A stretch of 64,000 nt of DNA from Pseudomonadota bacterium. GTDB taxonomy: Bacteria; Pseudomonadota; Alphaproteobacteria; Sphingomonadales; Sphingomonadaceae. The translations under genes and the position numbers were made by a program. The notes under the pieces are model-generated. The model was not told where the DNA came from. It ran no database searches and saw nothing but the letters and a program-made list of their open reading frames with translations. Positions 1 to 8,932 of this stretch are shown piece by piece (the stretch's first letter is position 1; every line of letters begins with the position of its first letter). The stretch lies in the NCBI GenBank assembly GCA_023458055.1, contig JAEXAW010000028.1:34037-98036 (forward strand), given 5' to 3'.

Positions 1-754
1 GCTCGCCGCGCGTCGCGATGAGAAGCGGCACCTTGGGTGCAATTGCGGCGACGGCGGCTTCAAAATCATCACCGCTTTCCGCCAATGCGGTCAATTCATG
101 CTCATTGGCGAACAGGATGTCGATCTTGCCCGCATCCATCATAGCGTGGAATTGGTCGCGATGGCCCAGCACCACGAACGTATCCGACAGGGTGAAGGCA
201 ACCTTGCGGCCGGCAGCCTTGGCTATGGCAATCGCCCCCTCCATCGCAGCGCGTGATTCGGGTGCGTTCCACAAATAGCCTTCGAGATAGAGAATCTCGC
301 CCGCGCGGATCAATTCTTCGTCAAGCGCGGCTTCGGGAAGATATTGCGCAGCGCCAAGAAAGGTGTTCATCGTGCGCTGGCCATCGGGCGTGACCAGAAT
401 GAGACAGCGCGCCGTAGCGGGCTCGCCAGTGCGGGCGGGCGTGGTGAAATCAACGCCGAGCGCGGTCAGGTCATGGCGGAACACCTGTCCCAGTTGATCG
501 TCGGCAACCTGGCCCACAAAGGCGCATTTGGCACCGAGCGCGGCCATCCCGGCGAGCGTATTGGCGGCGGAGCCCCCCGACATTTCGATTCCCGGAGCCA
601 TTGCCGCATAAAGATTGGCGGCTTCATCGGCATCGATCAGCCGCATCGAACCCTTGACCAGATTGCGCTCGACGATGAACGCATCTTCGGCGCGGGCAAG
701 GACATCGACGATGGCGTTGCCAATGGCGACAATGTCATAACGGGGTGCGGTCAC
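1..754 (-). CDS. PfkB-family sugar/nucleoside kinase (adenosine kinase-like), 3' part outside window
   Basis: The minus-strand frame is open from a GTG at 754 to the window edge, so only about 250 N-terminal residues are present. The start MTAPRYDIVAIGNAIVDVLAR and the MSGGSAANTLAGMAALG segment (near residue 60) are the PfkB substrate-binding N-terminus. TARCLILVTPDGQRTMNTFLG is typical of the adenosine kinase-like branch common in sphingomonads. The expected role is ATP-dependent phosphorylation of a nucleoside or sugar in the cytoplasm; the substrate is inferred. The catalytic GAGD motif lies beyond the edge. The GTG start is chosen because an AAGGTGG Shine-Dalgarno sits just upstream and no ATG is available. 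It is divergent from the EI24 gene. Confidence 0.88.
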   Translation of the reverse strand, partial: MTAPRYDIVAIGNAIVDVLARAEDAFIVERNLVKGSMRLIDADEAANLYAAMAPGIEMSGGSAANTLAGMAALGAKCAFVGQVADDQLGQVFRHDLTALGVDFTTPARTGEPATARCLILVTPDGQRTMNTFLGAAQYLPEAALDEELIRAGEILYLEGYLWNAPESRAAMEGAIAIAKAAGRKVAFTLSDTFVVLGHRDQFHAMMDAGKIDILFANEHELTALAESGDDFEAAVAAIAPKVPLLIATRGE

Positions 755-861
755 GGATGGCCACCTTTCTCAAGACAAAAGTTTCGCGCGCCGTAGGGCG
801 AGTCGCCCCATGCCGCAAGTAGTGTTGACCTTTGATGGCGAAGACTCCATGCCGTTGCGCA

Positions 862-1551
862 ATGATTCAGGCCTTTTTTTTAGCGTTACGACAATTGTTC
901 GAGCCGCGCATCCTGTGGGTGGTGGCCAAGGTCATCATGCTGACGGTGGCACTGTTCATCCTGTTCGGCATTGCCGGTTTTGCGGCGCTGGAAACATTGG
1001 CCCCGCAGCTTGGCTATCGCGGCGGCGAGACCGACTCGGCGCTGTTTGCGCTGCTGGTCACGCTGGCGCTCGGCTGGTTCCTGTTCCGCATTGTCGCGAT
1101 GCTGGTGATGGGCGTGTTTTCCGACGAAGTGGTCGAGGTGGTCGAGCGCAAATATTTCCCCGCCGCCGCCGCGCAGGCGCGTAAGGTGGGGATCGGCAAG
1201 GGCTTACGCCTTGGCCTCGCATCAGCGGGCCGGGCGATCGGCTATAATCTTCTCGCGGTTCCGGTTTATATCGGACTGCTGGTGACGGGCGTCGGGCTCA
1301 TCGTCGCGCTGGTGGTGGTGAACGGCCTCCTGTTGGGCCGCGATCTTCAGGATATGGTGATGGCCCGTCACGCCCATGATGGCTGGATGCAGCCTTTGCC
1401 GCGCGCGACGCGGATCACCCTCGGCATTCTTGTCGCGCTGATTTTCCTCGTGCCCTTCGTCAATTTTCTTGCGCCCGTGATCGGCGCGGCCATGGCCGTG
1501 CATCTGGTGCACGCGCGCCCGACACCCATGATCAAGGAGCCAATCGCATGA
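862..1551 (+). CDS. EI24-domain (CysZ-like) inner-membrane protein
   Basis: A 229-residue hydrophobic protein starting MIQAFFLALRQLFEPRIL, the usual beginning of proteobacterial EI24-domain proteins. Hydrophobic stretches occur near residues 17-45, 60-85, 125-160 and 185-215, consistent with four to six membrane helices. Family members include CysZ, a sulfate transporter, but the function of this alphaproteobacterial branch is not established. An in-frame TTG-ATG at 832/835 would add ten polar residues; the ATG at 862 fits the family better, although neither has a convincing ribosome site. Its stop overlaps the next start by 4 bases (ATGA), so the two are probably co-translated. Confidence 0.8.
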   Translation: MIQAFFLALRQLFEPRILWVVAKVIMLTVALFILFGIAGFAALETLAPQLGYRGGETDSALFALLVTLALGWFLFRIVAMLVMGVFSDEVVEVVERKYFPAAAAQARKVGIGKGLRLGLASAGRAIGYNLLAVPVYIGLLVTGVGLIVALVVVNGLLLGRDLQDMVMARHAHDGWMQPLPRATRITLGILVALIFLVPFVNFLAPVIGAAMAVHLVHARPTPMIKEPIA

Positions 1552-1934
1552 CCGGTTTTAGAATGGCTATAGCGATGGGCGCGGCATTAACGCTTGCGGC
1601 CTGTGGTCCCGCCGTGCCGCCGCCCAAATCTGCTCCGCCCCCGCCGGTGCGCTATGCACCCAACCCTTATCTTGGCGCATCCAGTCAAGCCCCCGCTGAT
1701 ATTGTCGGGCGTGATGCGCGCGCGCTCCAGCAACTCTTCGGCGCGCCGCGGCTTGATGTGCGCGAAGGGGCTGGCCGCAAGCTCCAATTTGCCAATGACC
1801 GCTGCGTGCTCGATACCTTTCTTTATGCGCCGCGAAATGGCGCGGAAGCGGTTGTCACCTATGCCGAAGCGCGCACCCGCGCCGGGGTCGATATGCCGGC
1901 ATCTGCCTGCGTCAGCCAGCTGCGCCCGCATTAA
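1548..1934 (+). CDS. Small proline-rich lipoprotein of unknown function
   Basis: A 128-residue protein with a lipoprotein signal: a hydrophobic stretch MAIAMGAALTLAAC ending in the lipobox LAAC, so Cys19 is the likely lipidated residue. A proline-rich tether (PPPKSAPPPPVRYAPNP) follows, then a compact domain with two cysteines (CVLDTF and ACVSQ) that could form a disulfide. I do not recognise a named family. It is coupled by a 4-base overlap to the EI24 gene and overlaps the 3' end of queG tail-to-tail by 23 bases. Confidence 0.75.
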   Translation: MTGFRMAIAMGAALTLAACGPAVPPPKSAPPPPVRYAPNPYLGASSQAPADIVGRDARALQQLFGAPRLDVREGAGRKLQFANDRCVLDTFLYAPRNGAEAVVTYAEARTRAGVDMPASACVSQLRPH

Positions 1935-3024
1935 GTTCGGCGAGCGCCCAGCGCACCGCTTCGGCGACAACCGGATTGGGGTCATCGATCAACGCCTGCA
2001 ATGGCGCGATCAGCGCAGCATCGCCGCTATTGCCCGCTGCAATCGCTGCGTTCCGGACCATCCGGTCACGCCCGATCCGCTTGATCGGTGAGCCTGCGAA
2101 GATTTGCCGGAACTCTGCGTCATCGAGTGCGAGCAGGCTGGCGAGCGAAGGCGCGGCCAGTTCAGCGCGCGGGAGAAACGCGCGATGTGCCGCGGCGCTT
2201 TGGGCAAATTTGTTCCACGGGCACACCGCAAGGCAATCATCGCAGCCATAGATGCGGTTGCCGATAGCGGTCCGTAGCTCAAGCGGGATCGGCCCCTTAT
2301 TTTCGATGGTGAGATAAGAAATACACCGCCGCGCATCGACCCGGTAGGGCGCGGGGAAAGCATCGGTCGGGCAGGCCTCCTGACAAGCGGTGCAGCGCCC
2401 GCACCGGTCGGAGCCTGGCGTCGAGAGCGGTAATCGAAGCGTGGTATAAATCGCACCCAAAAACAGCCAGCTGCCATGCGCGCGGCTGACGAGATTGCTG
2501 TGCTTCCCCTGCCAGCCAAGCCCCGCTGCGGCGGCGAGCGGCTTTTCCATCACCGGCGCTGTATCAACGAACACTTTGACGTCGGTGTCGGGATCGGCGC
2601 TGCGCTGGACGAGGAAGGTCGCGAGTTGTTTCAGTGCACGCTTCATCACGTCATGATAATCCGCGCCTTGGGCGTAAACCGAAATCCGGCCGCGGTCGGG
2701 ATGATCGGCGAGCACCAGCGGATCTTGCGCGGGCGCATAGCTCATGCCGAGCGCGATCACCGAACGCACCTCGGGCCACAATCCCCTGGGACTAGCCCGC
2801 TGGGCCGCACGTTCCTCCATCCAGATCATGTCGGCATGGCGGCCTTCCTCAAGCCATTGGCGGAGGCGCACGGCGGTTTGCGGGGCCGCATCGGCATCGG
2901 CAATCCCGAAGGCGACAAAGCCGAGCGCCCTCGCCTCTTCAGCCAAGGCTGCCGCCAGCGCGTCGCTTTCCAGTCGGGGTGGTTTAGCCTTCACGCGCTT
3001 TTCCTTGCCAGAAATCGACGCCAA
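1912..3024 (-). CDS. queG: Epoxyqueuosine reductase
   Basis: A 370-residue cobalamin- and [4Fe-4S]-dependent enzyme that reduces epoxyqueuosine to queuosine in tRNA, the last step of queuosine synthesis. Visible marks are the DUF1730-type N-terminal domain, two ferredoxin-like cysteine clusters (CGRCTACQEACP near residue 205 and CDDCLAVCPW near residue 256), and a C-terminal HEAT-repeat-like tail (VRNAAIAAGNSG, LIDDPNPVVAEAVRWAL). Length is normal. No other queuosine gene is adjacent. The first ATG is used; a methionine-free N-terminal KAKPPRLES segment makes the exact start uncertain by about ten residues. It is divergent from the ABC exporter genes with 67 bases between starts. Confidence 0.95.
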   Translation of the reverse strand: MASISGKEKRVKAKPPRLESDALAAALAEEARALGFVAFGIADADAAPQTAVRLRQWLEEGRHADMIWMEERAAQRASPRGLWPEVRSVIALGMSYAPAQDPLVLADHPDRGRISVYAQGADYHDVMKRALKQLATFLVQRSADPDTDVKVFVDTAPVMEKPLAAAAGLGWQGKHSNLVSRAHGSWLFLGAIYTTLRLPLSTPGSDRCGRCTACQEACPTDAFPAPYRVDARRCISYLTIENKGPIPLELRTAIGNRIYGCDDCLAVCPWNKFAQSAAAHRAFLPRAELAAPSLASLLALDDAEFRQIFAGSPIKRIGRDRMVRNAAIAAGNSGDAALIAPLQALIDDPNPVVAEAVRWALAELNAGAAG

Positions 3025-3091
3025 GCTAAACCGTTGTTAAATATTATGCGCCTAATCGGGTGCGTAGAATCAGAAATTTCGGGGTATAAGT

Positions 3092-4033
3092 TTGACCGAT
3101 TATGTGCTGACCGCCGACGGGCTGGTCAAATATTTCGAACGCTATTGTGCGGTGGACCATGTCAGCCTCGCGGTGCCGCGCGGCACCGTTTACGGTGTGC
3201 TTGGCCCCAATGGCGCGGGCAAGACCACGACCATCCGTATGCTGCTCGGCATTATCGATCCCGAAGCGGGGAGCCGCACCTTACTCGGCGAAAGCCAGCC
3301 GCGCCGCGCCGCCTATCGGGTCGGTTATCTCCCCGAAGAACGCGGACTTTATCCCAATATGATCGCGCGCGACGCTGTGGCATTCATGGGCGCGCTGCGC
3401 GGCCTCGACTGGAAAGAGGGGCGGGCCCGCGCCGGGGAATTGATGGAACAGGTGGGGCTCACCCGCGTGATCGATGAAAAGGTGCGCAAAATGTCGAAAG
3501 GCATGGCGCAGATGGTCCAGCTGATCGGCTCGATTGTCCATAAACCTGAATTGATCGTGCTCGACGAACCGTTTTCCGGGCTTGATCCGGTCAATCAAGA
3601 GCGGCTCGAAACCTTGGTGCGCGGAGAACAGGCGCGCGGCGCCACGATTGTTTTTTCGACCCATGTGATGGCCCATGCCGAGCGGCTGTGCGACCGGCTG
3701 GTCATCATCGCCCGCTCCAAGCGCCGGTTCGAAGGCACGGTAGCCGAAGCGCGCGGCACCTTGCCGCTCCAGTTGCGCTATAGCCCCTCGGGCAAGGCCA
3801 GCGATGCCGAGATCGAAGCGTTGCTGCCAGCCGGTGCGACCCGCAACGGCGCATTATGGCAAGTCGGCGTATCCGAAAGCGAAGCGCAGGCCGTGGTCGC
3901 GCGCATCGTTGCAGGCGGGCATGGCATCGCCCAATTGAATGTCGACCGCCCGGGTCTCCACGAGGCCTTTGTCGACATTGTACGCAGAGCCGATCTAGAG
4001 GCGCAGGCCAGTCGGCCGGAGGTGGTGGCATGA
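3092..4033 (+). CDS. ABC transporter ATP-binding subunit, NatA-like exporter
   Basis: A 313-residue ATPase with Walker A GPNGAGKTTT (about residue 38), a Q-loop region, a degenerate signature MSKGMAQMVQ in place of LSGGQ, Walker B LIVLDEP and switch histidine STHVMAH. The C-terminal extension after residue 220 matches the DUF4162-type tail of NatA/YhaQ-like ATPases. It should drive the membrane protein encoded next, which overlaps it by four bases. The start is a TTG at 3092 preceded by a GGGG stretch; a GTG five codons later is an alternative. The exported substrate (Na+, drug or lipid) cannot be told from sequence. Confidence 0.9.
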   Translation: MTDYVLTADGLVKYFERYCAVDHVSLAVPRGTVYGVLGPNGAGKTTTIRMLLGIIDPEAGSRTLLGESQPRRAAYRVGYLPEERGLYPNMIARDAVAFMGALRGLDWKEGRARAGELMEQVGLTRVIDEKVRKMSKGMAQMVQLIGSIVHKPELIVLDEPFSGLDPVNQERLETLVRGEQARGATIVFSTHVMAHAERLCDRLVIIARSKRRFEGTVAEARGTLPLQLRYSPSGKASDAEIEALLPAGATRNGALWQVGVSESEAQAVVARIVAGGHGIAQLNVDRPGLHEAFVDIVRRADLEAQASRPEVVA

Positions 4034-5286
4034 ACCAGACCCTGCGCCAGGCTTTCGTCGTTGCGCGGCGCGATTTTCTCGCGATTGTTGCGACGCCGAC
4101 CTTCCTGCTTTTCCTCCTCGCGCCCTTGATGATGATCGCGTTCAGCGCCTTGGGCGGCATGGGCGCTGCCGCAGTTGCCGATAGCAGCGACGTCAAGGCG
4201 CGCATCGCGATCATCACCACGCCGGATAAAATCCCGGATTACCGCGCCGCCGATCAATCGATGCGGGCGATGATGGGCAAGGTGGCTGCGCCTCCGGCAA
4301 TCGAATATGTCATGCCCGCCGCCGATATTCCGGCACAGGCGCGCGCACTGATGCTCGACAAGACGCAAACGACGCTGGCGATCCTTTATGGTGATCCGGC
4401 GCGGCCGGTGATTGTGCAATCATCCGCCGAAAGCCGCGCCGGGGCCTATCTGTCGCAGCTTTCGACCGAAATGCTGCGCAACCGCGCGCTGGGCGCGAAG
4501 GCCGGTCTCGCCGCAAGCCCCCGCGTCGTCGTCGCCAAGCAGGAAGCGAGTTCGCCGCTTGGACGCAATATGCTTGCGCTCAGCACGGTCGTCATCCTGT
4601 TCATGCTGACGCTTATCCTCGCCAGCCAATCGGTCGGCATGATGGCCGAAGAAAAAGCCAATAAGGTGATCGAGATTCTCGCAGCCGCGGCACCATTGGA
4701 ATCGGTGTTTTTTGGCAAATTGCTCGGGATGCTCGGGGTTGCTTTCCTGTTTGTCGGCTTCTGGGCCACACTCGGCAGTTTTGCGGTACCGCAACTGCTT
4801 GCGCATACCGACGCCGCAATTGGCACTGCGATCCAAACCGCGTCGCCCGCCGTCGGATGGCCGATCTTTGCGCTGCTCTGCTTCGTCTATTTCGTGATGG
4901 CGTTCCTCATCCTCGGCGCGCTGTTCCTGGGTATCGGTGCGCAAGCGGCGACCATCCGGGAAATCCAGATGTTGTCGTTGCCCATCACTATCGTCCAGAT
5001 GGCGATGTTCGGGCTTGCCTCGGCAGCGGCTGGTGCGCCGCGAGCAGTCGTCGCGCGCATTGCCGAGATCATCCCCTTCTCCTCGCCGCTCGCCATGGCC
5101 GCGCACGCGGTGCATGATGGCGCGCTCTGGCCGCATCTTGTCGCGCTAGCGTGGCAAGTCGCCTGGGTCGCACTCGTCATCTGGATGGCAGTGCGGATGT
5201 TCCGCAAGGGCGTGCTCAAATCCGGTGGCGGCTGGTGGTCGAAAATGATGGGACGCGGCAAGTTTCGCATGGACGAACTCGACTGA
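4030..5286 (+). CDS. ABC transporter permease, NatB/YhaP-like
   Basis: A 418-residue permease. One N-terminal membrane helix (about 20-45, TFLLFLLAPLMMIAFSALGG) is followed by a large extracytoplasmic loop (about 50-190) and five or so C-terminal helices, the ABC-2 exporter layout. LSTVVILFMLTLILASQSV, then EEKANKVIEILAAA and SVFFGKLLG are typical of the NatB/YhaP group. The ATG at 4030 overlaps the ATPase stop (ATGA). The pair probably forms one export complex; nothing nearby suggests its cargo. Confidence 0.9.
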   Translation: MNQTLRQAFVVARRDFLAIVATPTFLLFLLAPLMMIAFSALGGMGAAAVADSSDVKARIAIITTPDKIPDYRAADQSMRAMMGKVAAPPAIEYVMPAADIPAQARALMLDKTQTTLAILYGDPARPVIVQSSAESRAGAYLSQLSTEMLRNRALGAKAGLAASPRVVVAKQEASSPLGRNMLALSTVVILFMLTLILASQSVGMMAEEKANKVIEILAAAAPLESVFFGKLLGMLGVAFLFVGFWATLGSFAVPQLLAHTDAAIGTAIQTASPAVGWPIFALLCFVYFVMAFLILGALFLGIGAQAATIREIQMLSLPITIVQMAMFGLASAAAGAPRAVVARIAEIIPFSSPLAMAAHAVHDGALWPHLVALAWQVAWVALVIWMAVRMFRKGVLKSGGGWWSKMMGRGKFRMDELD

Positions 5287-5322
5287 TTCACGGGTTAGCG
5301 GGCAACGCCCCGCCACTTCGCC

Positions 5323-5340
5323 ATTGACATTGTTGTCAAT
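5323..5340. promoter_or_regulatory. 18-bp perfect inverted repeat upstream of the P450 gene, probable operator
   Basis: ATTGACATTGTTGTCAAT has two perfect 7-base arms around a 4-base centre and ends 63 bases before the P450 start. The left arm contains a consensus -35 hexamer TTGACA, so a bound repressor would block the promoter. Size and symmetry suit a TetR-type dimer, but no TetR gene is present in this window. Confidence 0.6.
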
Positions 5341-5403
5341 AAGCGCACTCTTGTCTCCAAAGCCCCGAAAAAGACGGGCAAAATAGATAGAGAGAGGCGC
5401 CAG

Positions 5404-6705
5404 ATGGACAATTTCGACGCAGCTGTCACGCATGATGCCGCTACGGCGGACTGGACTCCAGCGCGGATGGATATGCCGCGCCGTGACGATCCGCCGCCCA
5501 GCCCGGCCAATGATATGAGTCGCCCCGACCTTTATCGCGAGGACCGCTGGCAGGAACCGTTCCGTGCGATGCGCCACTCGGATCCCGTCAATTTCTGCGA
5601 AGCGAGCGCATTCGGGCCTTATTGGAATGTCGTGAGCCATGATGCGATCCAGCATGTCGAATCGCTGCCCGAACTTTATTCCTCGTCGTGGGAATATAGC
5701 GGCATCACCATCGCCGACCGCGCGAAAGACGACCGGTTGCAACTCCCGATGTTCATCGCGATGGACCGCCCGCAACATACCGGGCAGCGGCGCACCGTGG
5801 CTCCGGCCTTCACGCCCGCCGAAATGCAGCGCATGGCCGGCGATATCCGGCGTCGCACAGCTGAAATCCTTGATGCCCTGCCAGTCGGAGAACAGTTTGA
5901 CTGGGTCGACCGCGTGTCGATTGAACTGACCACGCAGATGCTCGCCATCCTGTTCGACTTTCCGTGGGAGCAGCGTCGCAAGCTCACCTTCTGGTCCGAT
6001 TGGGCGGGCGATATCGAGATTGCAACCAATCCCGATTTGAAGGAGCAGCGCCTCGCCGTGCTGTTCGAAATGGCGGCAAGCTTCAAGCAATTATGGGACA
6101 GCAAGGCCAATGCCGATCCCACCCCCGACCTCATTTCGATGATGATCCATAGCGAGGCGATGAGCCATATGTCGGACGAGGAATTTATGGGGAACCTCAT
6201 CCTCCTCATCGTCGGCGGCAATGATACGACGCGCAATTCGATGTCGGCCTATGCCTATGGGCTCGACAAGTTCCCGGACCAGCGCGCCAGGCTTGAGGCG
6301 GATCCTTCGCTCATTGCCAACGCGACCTCGGAAATCATCCGCTGGCAAACGCCGCTCGCGCATATGCGGCGCACCGCAACCGCGGACACGGACTTGTTCG
6401 GCCATCAGATCAAGGCGATGGACAAGATTGTGCTATGGTATATCTCGGCCAATCGCGATGAAAGCGTGTTCGAACGGCCCGACGAAATCATCGTCGACCG
6501 CGCCAATGCCCGCCGCCACCTCGCCTTTGGCCACGGCATCCACCGCTGCGTCGGCGCGCGGCTTGCCGAATTGCAAATCTCCATCCTGATGGAAGAAATG
6601 GTGAAACGCCGTCTGCGCGTCCATGTCACCGGCGCGGTTGAACGCACCAATGCCTGTTTCGTCCATGGTTACCGCAAGATGGGCGTCGAACTCGAACGCT
6701 ATTGA
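5404..6705 (+). CDS. Cytochrome P450, CYP153-like alkane/fatty-acid terminal hydroxylase
   Basis: A 433-residue soluble P450. The I-helix has LLIVGGNDTTRNSMSAY (about residue 265-280), the ExxR segment is SEIIRWQTPLAHMRR and the heme loop is FGHGIHRCVGARLAELQ with ligand Cys382. These, plus FGPYWNVVSHD and MFIAMDRPQHTGQRR, closely match the CYP153 family, whose members hydroxylate the end carbon of alkanes, alcohols and fatty acids. The loop has H in FGHG where FGFG/FGYG is usual. A good AGAGAGG ribosome site precedes the ATG. CYP153 genes often sit with a ferredoxin and ferredoxin reductase; neither is here, so electron partners must be encoded elsewhere. Confidence 0.92.
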   Translation: MDNFDAAVTHDAATADWTPARMDMPRRDDPPPSPANDMSRPDLYREDRWQEPFRAMRHSDPVNFCEASAFGPYWNVVSHDAIQHVESLPELYSSSWEYSGITIADRAKDDRLQLPMFIAMDRPQHTGQRRTVAPAFTPAEMQRMAGDIRRRTAEILDALPVGEQFDWVDRVSIELTTQMLAILFDFPWEQRRKLTFWSDWAGDIEIATNPDLKEQRLAVLFEMAASFKQLWDSKANADPTPDLISMMIHSEAMSHMSDEEFMGNLILLIVGGNDTTRNSMSAYAYGLDKFPDQRARLEADPSLIANATSEIIRWQTPLAHMRRTATADTDLFGHQIKAMDKIVLWYISANRDESVFERPDEIIVDRANARRHLAFGHGIHRCVGARLAELQISILMEEMVKRRLRVHVTGAVERTNACFVHGYRKMGVELERY

Positions 6706-8477
6706 GCGGGCGCTGCGACTGGCCGGACGATGCGGTAAAGTTGAAGGGTCGCCCCTTTGGGCATCGGCACGGGGGTGAGCCATCGGGGCTGATGACCCGC
6801 AACAAGTTCGCTCGCAAGTGTATGGCGTCCGGCAGTAATATAGGTATCACCTTCGGTCGATGTCGGGCAAAAGGCCAAATAGGAGGCTGCCGTCGACTGG
6901 ACAATGGCTTGGGCTTGGTCGGGCTTTGCGAGGAAAGCCTTGATGACTTTCGCGATGGCCTCGTCATTGCGGTGATGGCCCGTCGCTATGACGCTGTGTC
7001 GGCTTTCGACAAGCACCATAGGGCCGATATCGATCGCGGCAAATAACAAGCTGGGCTCGATACGGTTCAAGCCGGCAATGTCGGCACCGGAGCTGCAAAT
7101 CGTAGAGGCCTGTGTCCCGCTGGTAATCGGTTGATCCGTCGTTTGCGGGGCAAGGCGCAAGCCCGGGAGGAGCACTGGCAGCAATGCTGCAACAAGGATG
7201 GGGTTCGCCGCTGTTGCCAAAATTCTGGGTAATGTTCGCGGTATGGAACGGGCGTATGCCCAGCTCTTCCAGCCCACCCACGCAATACCGGCCAACCCGT
7301 AAAGATGGGCCAGACCGTTGGTACGCATCACCATCACGCCGACGCACATCGCCCAGCCGAACAGAAAGCCGGTTACCAACCAACGGTGTCGCTGCTCTGT
7401 CTCCGTGCTGTTTCGCCATCCGAGGTAGATTCCGATGATTGAAAAAATATGCAGCGCGACGACATTCAAAGCCAGCGTGCCCTGCTTCCACAGCGGCAAA
7501 CCCTCAAGTACGGACTCGTACCAGTATTTGCGCGAATAAGGGTTAAGTTCGGCGAATGGTCCGCCCAGGCATTGCGCATCAGCGAGGGCGAGGCAAGCGA
7601 CCGCAGCCAAAGCCGCGATGCCGGCGATAGCCCATCGTGCGACCGCCGGCATGGGTAGGCGTGTACCCGCTAACAAAATCAGTGCAGCAGCAGCGGTCGC
7701 TGCGAGATAGGGACGCGACATCGCGTCGCAATAGGATTGGAGCGGCGCTTGCGGCCCGCGCGTGACAAGCATGACCCCTACCGATGTGAGGACGAAGCTC
7801 AGGCAAAAACGGGCCAGCTGATCGCGCGCCTGGTCTCGTCTCAGCCATGGCCACGCAAAAACAAGGCCGAATGCCGGGACATAAATGATTGCCTCGAGCG
7901 AAATGCTGACCGCTATAGCTAAAAGAGCGCCCACAGCGATGCCGGTCCAGCGGCGCCAGGCGGCGATGGTAAAGCCGAATGCCGCAGCGCCCAGTAGCAT
8001 CTGTGCGGAATGATGGTCGATCCGCATCAACCGGAATTGCGCTCCGACCAGCGACATCAGGAACGGAGCAACCAGACCAGCGATGACCAGTTCGGAGCGG
8101 CCATAGAGCCGCAATATTCTCGCCATCAAAAAGGTCAGTGCGGCGAGCATTGTGACCGAATAGATCAATATCGCGACATATTCCGCAGCACCCTGACCCA
8201 GCAGCGGCGTTAATCCCCCTATCATGATCGCCAGCGGCAGATCGATGAGGCGCGACCAGTGCATCAGACCGCCGACAGGCGGATTAACGCGATGCTGGAC
8301 AACGTCAAACCACGCCTGACCGCCGAGCAGATCGCGCACCTGCTGAAGCCGCAGCGCATCGTCGGGGTCAGGAAAGGTCATCGCAAGGATGTCGTGCCGC
8401 GCGCCAATGAACGAGAGGATAATCGCCCCGGCTATGACGAGCAGGGGTAAGCGCGCGCTTTTGGCAAATTGTTCCAT
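6699..8477 (-). CDS. Polytopic membrane protein, GT-C-like glycosyltransferase candidate
   Basis: A 592-residue protein with about ten to eleven hydrophobic segments in the first 430 residues and a soluble C-terminal domain of about 160 residues. The first loop has PDPDDALRLQQVRDLL followed by NPPVGGLMHWSRLIDLP. An acidic DD motif in the first extracytoplasmic loop is the hallmark of GT-C lipid-linked sugar transferases (STT3/PglB style), and RIDHHSAQ is a second recurrent motif of such proteins. Activity is inferred; no acceptor is known. It is the third gene of an operon with an FAD oxidoreductase and GtrA, 8 bases after GtrA. Its 3' end overlaps the P450 3' end by 7 bases, tail to tail. 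Confidence 0.72.
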   Translation of the reverse strand: MEQFAKSARLPLLVIAGAIILSFIGARHDILAMTFPDPDDALRLQQVRDLLGGQAWFDVVQHRVNPPVGGLMHWSRLIDLPLAIMIGGLTPLLGQGAAEYVAILIYSVTMLAALTFLMARILRLYGRSELVIAGLVAPFLMSLVGAQFRLMRIDHHSAQMLLGAAAFGFTIAAWRRWTGIAVGALLAIAVSISLEAIIYVPAFGLVFAWPWLRRDQARDQLARFCLSFVLTSVGVMLVTRGPQAPLQSYCDAMSRPYLAATAAAALILLAGTRLPMPAVARWAIAGIAALAAVACLALADAQCLGGPFAELNPYSRKYWYESVLEGLPLWKQGTLALNVVALHIFSIIGIYLGWRNSTETEQRHRWLVTGFLFGWAMCVGVMVMRTNGLAHLYGLAGIAWVGWKSWAYARSIPRTLPRILATAANPILVAALLPVLLPGLRLAPQTTDQPITSGTQASTICSSGADIAGLNRIEPSLLFAAIDIGPMVLVESRHSVIATGHHRNDEAIAKVIKAFLAKPDQAQAIVQSTAASYLAFCPTSTEGDTYITAGRHTLASELVAGHQPRWLTPVPMPKGATLQLYRIVRPVAAPAQ

Positions 8478-8485
8478 GACGATCG

Positions 8486-8932
8486 TCAGGACTGGAAAAC
8501 GATGGTTTTGCGCAAGATATAGGTGACCTGGAAACTCACCGCGACCGCAATCAGCTTGGCGACCAGCGGCATAATCCCGAGTACGCCGCCAAGGCCGACA
8601 ATCCCCGTGGTGATAGCAAGGCCGACCAGCGCCGACATCAGGAACAACCCCTTTTGCTTGGCGCGCTCCTGTCCAACGGTCTGCGCTTCACTCGCAAAAA
8701 CAAGGCGGCTCGAAACAAACCAGTGCGCGACGATGCCGCTGCAATAGCCGATCACCGACGCGCCCACCGCATGAAAGCCCCAGTAAAGCGCGAGCAGGAA
8801 CAATCCGAAATCGACGCCGAGCGCAAAGATGCTCGCGCCGACATAAAGGAGGTAGGTCCAGCCGCGCTCGGCAAACAAGCGTTCGAGTTTATTAAGCGGA
8901 CCTGCTCCCCCCTTCACCGTTTCAACCTTCAT
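8486..8932 (-). CDS. GtrA-family membrane protein (first copy)
   Basis: A 148-residue protein with four hydrophobic helices (about 27-50, 55-75, 95-115, 118-138) and the GtrA-type features FLLALYWGF, GYCSGIVAHWFVSSRLVF and a basic C-terminal FQVTYILRKTIVF. GtrA proteins are thought to help flip undecaprenyl-linked sugars for surface glycan modification. Its start overlaps the stop of the upstream FAD oxidoreductase by four bases, so the two are translationally coupled. Confidence 0.88.
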   Translation of the reverse strand: MKVETVKGGAGPLNKLERLFAERGWTYLLYVGASIFALGVDFGLFLLALYWGFHAVGASVIGYCSGIVAHWFVSSRLVFASEAQTVGQERAKQKGLFLMSALVGLAITTGIVGLGGVLGIMPLVAKLIAVAVSFQVTYILRKTIVFQS

